Shown here one piece after another: positions 56,621 through 64,000 of a DNA stretch of 64,000 nt. Source of the DNA: Eleusine coracana subsp. coracana. Taxonomy: Eukaryota > Streptophyta > Magnoliopsida > Poales > Poaceae. Position 1 is the stretch's first letter, and the number at the start of each line of letters is the position of its first letter. The stretch spans positions 31,774,413-31,838,412 of the forward strand of contig CM064434.1 in NCBI GenBank assembly GCA_032690845.1, in the 5' to 3' direction. A program made the translations under genes and the position numbers. The notes beneath the pieces are model-generated. The model ran no database searches, was not told where the DNA came from, and saw only the letters and a program-made list of their open reading frames with translations.

Positions 56621-57584
56621 ATCATTTAAGAGAGGTAGAACTTTTCAAAGGCCAAATTTTCTAGTGGACATCATTCTTTTGTGGTCTTTGCTATAAGACA
56701 CTACGACTTAATTATGTAGGTGCTACAAGACACTCTTTAATTGTGGTAATTGGCTAAGAAACACTCTAATCATTAGAATATGACTTTTGTTGCATGAAGG
56801 GGAGAGAAGAGTTTGCTAGTAGAATATGACTGGAGGTGCAAACTACTACTGTGTCGTTCTCTACTAAACCCAACACTCCTCAACCCTAACTGTTCATCTC
56901 ACCGAAATGTCCCATCATATATTCAACTTTGTATCCCCAATCTCCTCAGCGACGCCGGCAGCCATCCTCTTCAACCTCGGGTGTAGCTATAGCCGCCGAC
57001 GATGCCTAAATGTCGGAGGTTCTAGTCACGTCACCAGATGCGGGACACATGCGAGCGCTTCTCGCATAGCGCAGTGACCGCGATTTCTCCGTCGGCCACC
57101 CGCGACTCCTCGGCCCCCATCCCATTCAACCTCAGCTTCGGCCACCATGGTGTTCCTCTGCCTCAGCCTGAGACACCGGGCGCCTCGAATGCCATGGAAA
57201 AAAGGGATGGGCCTTGCGGAAGCCTCTGTTTCAGCCACCGCGATCGCGAGGAAGAAAGGGAAGGGAACAATAACAACCTTTGCATCAGCCATCGCCACGA
57301 ATCCGTTTGTGCGTAGTCTACTCCTGTATGCTTCACTTGATTAATCTGTTAGAGTAATTAGATAGATTGATTAATGCACTTTTAGGTTCATTAATCAATG
57401 CAGTTGGAGGTTTAGGCTTCTTAATTGTACTGTTAGTTTGCTTATGCTATATGTATCCATCTATGAGTACGTAACCTCTGCTTCACTTGATTAATCTGTT
57501 AATGTAATTAGATAGATTGATGTACTTTCAGTTTTATTTGTACTAGTGCTTTGATTTATGATCCATGTTAATTTTACATGCATA
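56621..57584. other. No confident gene; GC-rich patch
   Basis: 56940-57300 is GC-rich and could be a captured exon (plus-strand 92-codon frame at 57038-57316), but no motif is recognised. GCTTCACTTGATTAATCTGT occurs at about 57333 and again at 57480. Confidence 0.4.
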
Positions 57585-57908
57585 CATTGATTTTGTATCA
57601 TGCTATCCATCAGAAAATTATGATTATCTCATCTCATCAATCTCTTTATTATAGGTCCTCAAGCCCAATTTTCTCGATGTGCCACTAGGATTTGAAGACA
57701 AAAGGAAGAAGAAATCTAAAGAAGTGATCTTTGATTTTGTTGTTAACATCGATTCTGTATCATGCTATCCATCAGAAAAGTATGATTATCTCATATCATC
57801 AATCTCTTTATTATAGGTCCTCAAGCCCAATTTCCCCGATGTGCCACCAGGATTTGAAGATAAAAGGAAGAAAAAATCTAAAGAAGTGGTCTTTGATTTT
57901 GTTGTTGA
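57585..57908 (+). repeat. Tandem duplication of an exon-like unit (2 x 162 bp)
   Basis: The units 57585-57746 and 57747-57908 align at constant offset. Each has a pyrimidine tract, TTATTATAG, then a frame reading DVP.GFEDKRKKKSKEV.FDF. This looks like one exon with its 3' splice site copied in tandem. The gene is unrecognised. Confidence 0.75.
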
Positions 57909-58510
57909 TGCTGATGCCACCAGGACGTGATGTCCAATGTGACCTCATGTTGGAAAAAATGCACATCAAGTTTACGTGCACTAATGAAAGAAGTGGTGTT
58001 AGACCTCACAAGGTGTGTTATCTTGCAAGGAGGTGATGGTCCTTCCCTGTTGATTACAAACACTGATATAGTTCGACATGCTATTATACTTATTAACTAT
58101 GCACCTTGTAAAACTTCAGATCATGGCTAGGGCAGAGGATCTTCGGATTATTCTGAAGAAAAAGGTGATGGACACTGTGTACAAGAGTAACAAATAATCA
58201 ACTTAGCCATGTATGAATGATCTTATCTAGTGTTAGGTTGACTTATGTAATGAATGCCACTTTGTTATTTTGAAATTATGATGAATTATTCTGAAGGAAA
58301 AGGAACTTGTAGTATGTCAGACTAACTAGCATCTTTTTAGGAGAAGACGATGAAAATCGATCAAGACACATATATGACCTAATAATATATATACATTCAT
58401 CACAAAATAGCATTGGCTAGTTCACCACCACTTGATATACATAGACGAAGATCGACATGCATCGATATTGTTCATCATCAGCACACAGAAAAAAAGAAAC
58501 AAAAAACAAA
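57909..58510. other. No confident gene
   Basis: Short plus-strand frames (to 58130) follow the duplicated exon but contain no recognised domain. Confidence 0.4.
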
Positions 58511-59050
58511 AGCATCAAACTAGTACTGGTAGTTAACGACTATGAATGGGATGACCAAAGCGCGGTGGTGACAATGATCGTGGAGGAAGTCAGATCTCTT
58601 CTTGAAGGCAGACTTGTATCCCGTGTCCCGAGCAATCTGTCGGTGTCTCTCAATGTCATCGGGCACCCCAACATTATCACAAAATAACTGCAATGCATGC
58701 ACCTGAACCTCCTCCGTGTACTCAAACTCCCTATCTTAGCAAACCGAGCACGAGTACAAGGTCTTGCTGGAGGAATAATCTACCCGGTACACGACACGCG
58801 TGCCACCGTCGGGGGAGTGGCAGTAGTCGGTGGAGTCACTGCTGTTGTTGTACTCATCGTCATTGTCGTTGTCACCGACGGTCGCCATTGACAACCTCTG
58901 GCGGCGCCACCTCCTCCTGGTCTGCCACCGCCAGGATGACCTCCTCCTCCTCCTTCTGTGCTGCCGAGACGTCCGGGGCCAAAGCACCACGGACGCGCTT
59001 TAGCGAAGGCAAGCGCGACTCGCCGCGATGTGCTCCAGCCACGGAAGAAG
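58511..59050 (-). pseudogene. Decayed copy of the acidic repeat gene
   Basis: The minus-strand frame resembles exon 2 of the gene at 49.2-50.2 kb: SSVAGAHRGESRLPSLKRV, then one GALAPDVSAA-KEEEEE unit instead of three. After a stop it continues with a C-terminal region absent from the first copy: DYSSSKTLYSC, REFEYTEEVQVHALQLFCDN, DDIERHRQIARDTGYKSAFK, KKRSDFLHDHCHH. Exon 1 is lost (the 59.13-59.16 kb region is deleted or altered). The C-terminal region helps define the ancestral protein, but no family is recognised. Confidence 0.55.
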
Positions 59051-59631
59051 ACGAACCACCAGTTTATAAAGAGTCGATGAACAGTAAAAATCCTAAAATT
59101 GTACGGAAATCACAGAACATGGGCATGAACATACTCTAGACTCCGGCAATTGACCGTGGTGAGTGGCGAGCGAGGGCTGAGGTGGTTTGAGCATGACAAA
59201 GAAGACGAGAAGCAGGAGAGTGGAGTGATGGCGGAAACGGGAGTGTGCCCCTGATATGGGCATGAGGTCGAGAGGCGCCTTCTTTCATACTAGCACGCTT
59301 AACACACTGACAAATGGGGCCGCGAAACATGGTCCCACCTGTCCTTGAGTCTTGAGTAGAACTTCAGCGTATGTTGCAAAAAAATTGAAGGTAGAAAGTT
59401 TTTCCTTTGTTTAGTTAGGAAGGCAGAACGTTGGAACTGATATGCCACCTACATACAATATTTCCAAACTTTTTTGAAATACCACCTATATACAATATTT
59501 CTAAACATTTTTGGGATGAATCCTTCCGGAACCCACATATCAGTGGGTCATATGAAATGAGCTGTTATACTTGAACAAGCACATTCTATATGCATGGATG
59601 CGTATGGTCGGTATAGACACGTACTAGTATA
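59051..59631. repeat. Copy of the upstream repeat of the acidic gene
   Basis: 59235-59430 repeats 50.27-50.45 kb and 52.53-52.70 kb. It lacks the Tourist-like MITE that follows the other two. No gene. Confidence 0.7.
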
Positions 59632-59992
59632 CTCCCTCCATCCATCTATACAGGGCGCCTTTTCGTTTTTGAGTTTTCCATGAAAACAGAGCGTATTTTC
59701 GTTAAGCCGCTTTGTTTATTATGCACGGGAGTTGAATGACGACGTGGTAGTTAATTCGGCATCATGGGATCCTGGTCAGCCGGGGTAGGAAAATGAAACT
59801 CCTGTGCATGACATGCAGGCCCAAGATTTAATCAATCAATGCATGTCGAGAACTCTAGATAGTAATTACTGTGTCAAATGCAACAATTAAGGGAATTGCC
59901 ATCGAGAGAAACGGCGATTAAAACACAGCGGTTGCATCCTTGGTCTTTGTACCAAAGGGGGAAATGCGCCTTATATAGATTGACGGAGGGAG
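59632..59992. mobile_element. Stowaway MITE, 361 bp
   Basis: CTCCCTCCATCCATCTATAC and the inverse (TATATAGATTGACGGAGGGA) are flanked by TA on both sides (59630-59631 and 59993-59994). Subterminal GGGCGCC/GCGCC words pair as well. Confidence 0.9.
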
Positions 59993-60100
59993 TATGTCTT
60001 AGCCACCAAACACATCTTTATTAATGAGGTATATAAACATGTGACAAATAGTACCATAAGGAGTTTGGTCGATAGAGAACAAAGTCAAATTGCACCGTTA

Positions 60101-60451
60101 GAGCATCTCCAAAAGCTCTCCAAAAATTCTCTATAAATCAAATTAATGAGGTTTTGTCTAAAAAATCATCTCCAACAGCTCCCTTAAACAACTCACAGAT
60201 TTATTCTCTCCCTAAATTCTCCTCATTTGTAGCTAGAAACAAGGGGGAAATTGGGGACCCCAATACTTATATTTAGAAGGAAACTAATGTTGTTGTGGTC
60301 CCAGATGTTGTGTCTTAATTAAATATTTCCCTGATCTAATTTTAGAGAGAACTGTTGGAGGAGACAAGAAGACTTCTCCCTAATAATTTTTGGGTTGCTC
60401 CCAATAACGCTCTTTTGGGGTCAATTTTTTGGGGAGCTTTTGGAGATGCTC
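60101..60451. mobile_element. Tourist-like MITE, 351 bp
   Basis: Termini GAGCATCTCCAAAAGCTC and the exact inverse GAGCTTTTGGAGATGCTC, with TTA at 60098-60100 and 60452-60454. Frames inside are not genes. Confidence 0.88.
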
Positions 60452-60454
60452 TTA

Positions 60455-61515
60455 AGACACAAATGGGTACATCTGATAGATAAAAGGTTGGTTCATTGCA
60501 AAAACCACCCCATAAGTCAGTTGGAGTTTGAGACTCCCACACAAAAGTCATTTTTTGATAGATACAAAATTTTGAAAGTTTAATCTTCATATATTTTTTA
60601 TAGAGAATATGTAACTAAAATATCATGGCACATCGGCACATGAGTGCCAGAGAATGCACCACGTGTTGTGACAAGAGGTAGACACGCTTCCACCTAAAAT
60701 GCCATGGCAGCTCTAGATGGTATATCCACGCCAGTTGACATATGAGTAGTAGCATGTGTGGTTTTTTGCTGGGAGTTGCTGCCTAGACTAGACAATCAAA
60801 TCCAAACCCAAGCTGAGAAAATCCAACCCCAAGCTGGTGAAGCTGCCTGCATGCACCAGGCAGTTTTTCCCCAGGGTCCCAGTCGCCTTCAATGCACCAC
60901 TACCCTATCTCTCTCTATCTCCTAGATGTAGGTGTATGAAAGTTTCAAGGCATATTCTCTCTCTCTCTCTCCTTGCTCCCTTTTGCTAGTACTACCAGTA
61001 ATGAACATCGACCTACAAAATTCATTTTTTTTGTTCTGTGAAGCATCCAAAGACCTGCTCCCTCCGACGGCAACTGAGCGCATGCGCACGACTCTCGTCA
61101 GCCAACCTACCCAGTCCCAACACATGCCTCAGCGATACTGAACACATGCGCATGACTCATGAACCCCTAGGAATGAATACACCTGGGCGGCGCCGCTCGC
61201 CTCGATTCAAGTCAAGCGATGTGACCATTCACAGTCAGCTGCTACTAGTATTTACTCAATTCGACGTGGGTAATAGCTGCTAGAGAGCCGAGTAGATAGC
61301 CAGTCAAACAAATGTTGATAACAATGGACCGGAAGCTCTTTTTAATGGCAGAGATGGAAAAATCTAGTCATAGTAGATACATATAAGTGCATGCATATAC
61401 GTCATTCAGTTTTAACTTTCCATTTATTTGGTTTGAGTGTAGACTCCTTTTTTGTGAGAATTTCTTCAATTTTTCTCCAATTAACGTGGAGACATCAAAA
61501 GGAGGCTCTAATTAG

Positions 61516-61522
<7 letters not shown>
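60455..61522. other. No confident gene; repeat patches
   Basis: A CT microsatellite lies near 60955-60972. 61060-61250 shares segments with 53.86-53.94 kb and with repeat A. No coding motif. Confidence 0.45.

Positions 61523-61571
<49 letters not shown>
61523..61571. repeat. TA microsatellite
   Basis: About 49 bases of uninterrupted AT dinucleotide. Confidence 0.95.
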
Positions 61572-61573
<2 letters not shown>

Positions 61574-62098
61574 ATTTGTATGCCAAATGTTGTCTAAAAC
61601 GAGTTGCATTACACACAGTATCAGAGGGACTATATGACTCATACCAGGCGGGAGGTAAATAGGATTTTCTCCCTCACAAAAAAAATAATACCAGCATGGG
61701 GCCCCTAGTCTGTGTTGGCTCCAATGTTGTCCGTGCACTAGCTGTTGTTGTTGTCTCCATCCTCAGCTCCAACGTCGCCTCCACCCTAGAACAGCCGCTG
61801 GTGACGCGGCCAAGGCATTCGGTGGCGGGAAGACTGCGGCGGAAAGACGCGCGCGGCCAGGATTATGGCCGCCGGACTTGTCCTGCACCCCGCCTCCTGG
61901 AACACGAGCCATCCATGATAATTAAGGTCAAGATCTTCTAATACTTTTTGTGATTGGGGCTGATTGGCAGATCACTAAATCTGAGTAGTTTTGTTTGTTT
62001 AGGATAGTAGTTTTGATCGTTGTTTGTTTATTAGTCCACCATCAGCAACCTTTTCTCCTGTTTCAGGAATTTGTTAATTAGTTCCTCTAATTTCACTA
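61572..62098. other. No confident gene; GC-rich patch
   Basis: 61696-61941 is an 81-codon plus-strand frame in a GC-rich patch with no recognised motif. It may be leader sequence of the CACTA exon at 62099. Confidence 0.35.
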
Positions 62099-62250
62099 AT
62101 GGCATCCGGGAACGATTGGAGTTGGATGCTGTTGTCACATGGAGATAAAGGCTTGGCAGGACGGAGTTGAAAAATTCATTGAGGACACCATTGAGGGCAC
62201 TTTTCCAGGAGAGACTGCGAAATGTCCATGTAGTAGGTGTGGTTGCATGC
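62099..62250 (+). pseudogene. CACTA TNP2-type transposase, N-terminal exon fragment
   Basis: It starts MASGNDWSWMLLSHGD. After a one-base shift it reads AWQDGVEKFIEDTIEGTFPG and then AKCPCSRCGCM. This fits the Transpos_assoc domain (DRSWM...G...FI..A......CPC..C) found at the start of TNP2 transposases. The exon is cut at the Cys cluster by sequence starting CACTACAAGAGAATTGG. It is one domain fragment, not a working gene. Confidence 0.65.
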
Positions 62251-62549
62251 ACTACAAGAGAATTGGCATGTAGAGGCACTTTCATTGTTTAGTAGAGTCA
62301 TGATTATTATGTCTCTAGACATGTATAGAGACTTTTTCTAAAATGCCACATAAATGTCTTGCCATGCATTATCTCTAGGAATGTAGTGACACTTTATAAA
62401 TCATCTCTGTGAAATTAGTGACAACTTTGTAGAGACATTACACAATGCCTCAATAAACATAGAGGCATTATTAATATAATATTTAATTTTGTGAAAAAAT
62501 ACAATGTTGGTGTCAAGTTTTGAACTCAAGACCTCATGGTGAAATAATC
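62251..62549. mobile_element. CACTA-terminus fragment
   Basis: It begins CACTACAAGAGAATTGGC, a CACTA terminal repeat, continues with GTAGAGGCA, TAGAGACATT-type subterminal repeats, and is cut at 62550 by the Tat LTR. Only one terminus is present. Confidence 0.6.
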
Positions 62550-62943
62550 TGTCGAAGCTTGAGATCGGCAGTAAAATGTATAGGGCTACGTCGAGACTAA
62601 GAACTACGATGGTAACACAAGACGCCGAGTTATACAGGTTCGAGTCCTCTCGATGAGAGTAAAAACCCTACGTCCTGTGTTCTGTGGGTTGTATTGATGT
62701 TGTAGAAAAATCTCTATCTACTTGTCGTGTCCCCTCGATGGGGGTACCCTGTCGCCTTATATATCTGGTCTGTAGGGGGGTACATGAAGAGTCCTAGTCG
62801 TAACCCCTTTGGATTTACATAGAAATCTATCTCTACATGCCTTGTGCTCCAAGTTGAGTTGGTCGGCTTCCTTGTTGATGAAGTACCCGGTCGGCTACCG
62901 ACTTAGTCTTGTATGAGGATACCCGTAAGGCAAGTATCCCACA
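62550..62943 (-). repeat. Tat-type gypsy 3' LTR, 394 bp
   Basis: Ends TGTCGAAGC...TATCCCACA on the plus strand. A minus-strand TATATAAGGCGAC is near 62755. The purine tract ACTCGGGGGCTGC (minus) abuts it at 62944-62956, so the element lies to the right on the minus strand and runs out of the window. The left flank TAATC (62545-62549) is the candidate duplication. Confidence 0.82.
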
Positions 62944-63717
62944 GCAGCCCCCGAGTTCTTCCTATTTTGAGCTTCAACTCTCAAAATGATCTTCAATATA
63001 GATCATAAATTAGGAAGATCTCTTGATCGAAGTTCCAGATAGATCTGGTGCACCGGTTAGGTGCACCTGATCAGGTGTAGCCCCCAACTCTTGTATAATT
63101 TGGAGACTTAACAAATAATGCAAGAGTCTAATTAAATTAGCTCTTATTATTTTGTATATATTTTACTCAAACCATCAAGCTTGAGTGTAACAGACCTCTG
63201 GTCATCAAACCAGTAAGTTAAATTGCAAAGCTTCAGCCTTGCCGACCGATTATTAAATAGGCCGAGTGACATTCATCATGTCCGAGTGACTGATCGCTCT
63301 GAATCTTATGATATCAATCATATTCAATTCATGTGGACCAATATGACATCAATCATATAATGGTACTAAGCTAAATGACATCAATCATAATATAGCCCTT
63401 CCCTAATAATTAGTCACTCTAATTATTCATAAGTCCAATTTTGACAATTTGGTTATTGACTTTAATCAATACCATAACCTTTGAACTTATATCCATATGA
63501 CCATCAAGTCCTTTGCTACATGATCATCAAATCATATAGATATGGTTAAATAATTTTCAAATGCTTCCCATCAAAGAAGCCCACGAGCTTTATTTCTCAA
63601 GGTCTTTAGACCCTAATCGTATTTGAAGGCCCTTAATAAATCTTTGCTTAAGCAAAAAATCGTCATCACTGTACAGCCCACCCCGGCCCATGGGACCCTT
63701 AGGTCAAAAAGCGGGAG
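62944..63717 (-). other. Tat internal 3' region; no gene
   Basis: Apart from the polypurine tract, no coding frame. It is AT-rich with repeated GACATCAATCATA words at about 63300-63390. It holds the upstream region of the antisense gene that starts at the right edge. Confidence 0.6.
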
Positions 63718-63740
63718 TATAAAAGGCAGCGTCGAGTTGA
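63718..63740 (+). promoter_or_regulatory. TATA box of the Tat antisense gene
   Basis: GGGAGTATAAAAGGCAGC lies about 190 bases upstream of the likely coding start, in a region that turns GC-rich downstream. It is a plausible promoter for an ORF antisense to the element. Confidence 0.55.
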
Positions 63741-63900
63741 CTCTCAGTCCACGCCACATTTGCGCACAAACCTTTCGTCTTCCTCGCGCCTCCTCTGTTC
63801 TTGACTCCTCAACTTTCCAGCTAGGGTTAGCACTGTCACTTCCGGCCGCCGCAGATCTCGCCGCGCTTAGCCTCCAAGCCTTTGCTAGGGTTCAGCATTA

Positions 63901-64000
63901 GATCCGCCACGGCCAAAACCATCATCACCAGGGGTCGCAAGAAGGTTTCCACCTCGATCCCTACCACTCCCACTGCCGCCGACGCGTCCTCCTCATCGGA
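63901..64000 (+). CDS. Start of Tat antisense (gypsy-type Transposase_28-like) ORF, partial
   Basis: From about 63911 the frame reads AKTIITRGRKKVSTSIPTTP, then TAADASSSSD. This Ser/Ala/basic N-terminus is typical of the 'putative gypsy type transposon' proteins (PF04195) of grasses. It runs off the window. The expected ATG position reads ACG (CCACGGCC), so this copy may have lost its start, or begin elsewhere. It is antisense to the minus-strand Tat element, as in the copy at 6.1-7.75 kb. Confidence 0.5.

Noticed and set aside
58693..59139. 148-codon Cys/His-rich plus-strand frame
   Set aside because: Antisense to the decayed acidic-gene copy; the Cys and His come from reversed codons of that exon.
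60342..60590. 82-codon minus-strand frame
   Set aside because: Largely the terminal repeat of the Tourist-like MITE.
61508..61738. Frame with IYIYIY repeats
   Set aside because: Translation of the TA microsatellite.

Overview
This is plant nuclear DNA, almost certainly from a grass (Poaceae, rice-like). Stowaway MITEs with CTCCCTCC-type termini and TA duplications, Tourist-like MITEs with TTA duplications, a Helitron-type 3' hairpin, CACTA fragments, Sirevirus-type Ty1/copia elements and Ty3/gypsy elements of chromovirus and Tat type all occur together. The grass assignment is inference from these element types; no species marker was seen. No convincing single-copy host gene was found, and no tRNA, rRNA, CRISPR array or bacterial-type operon.

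Left part (1-11.8 kb), old retrotransposon debris. A Ty3/gypsy copy has its protease-RT-RNaseH-integrase segment inverted between two nearly identical 517-bp LTR arms (58-574 and about 4015-4533). Then come the 3' end of a Tat-lineage gypsy pol with a multi-exon antisense ORF (5.3-7.75 kb), a plus-strand copia 3' LTR (8292-9907), a gypsy LTR end with a tRNA-Asp-type primer site (10561), and the protease-integrase part of a copia element (10.6-11.8 kb).

Central nest (11.8-37.9 kb). One minus-strand Sirevirus spans 11817-37912 and is flanked by the 5-bp duplication CTCAT. Its 5' LTR is 36402-37912; then follow gag, pol, an env-like ORF2, multiplied polypurine tracts and the 3' LTR. Two later elements sit inside it. 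A CRM-like gypsy (12911-19744, duplication GAACC) split the 3' LTR. A gag-only, pol-less LTR element (27201-34841, duplication CACCT/TACCT) split gag. Without them the Sirevirus is about 11.6 kb. It is itself inserted in an older copia: the gag and 5' LTR of that host element resume at 37918-40500, and its protease-integrase lies at 10618-11811.

Right part (40.5-64 kb), DNA-transposon country. A decayed CACTA-type Transposase_24 gene (minus, 40.7-44.7 kb) carries a 513-bp non-autonomous CACTA element with TAG duplication. Beyond it lie MITEs (three Stowaway copies, one of them a remnant; two complete Tourist-like copies plus one partial; several unclassified), Helitron-type ends inside a duplicated segment, a two-exon acidic-repeat gene (49.2-50.2 kb) with a decayed copy at 58.5-59.05 kb, and a CACTA TNP2 exon cut by a CACTA terminus (62.1-62.25 kb). 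At the right edge is the 3' LTR of a minus-strand Tat gypsy (62550-62943) with its antisense gene starting on the plus strand.

The genes do not form a pathway. They are replication and packaging genes of mobile elements, and the information lies in the nesting order and in unusual rearrangements: inversions, palindromic LTR arrays, a polypurine tract embedded in coding sequence, and a gag-only element.
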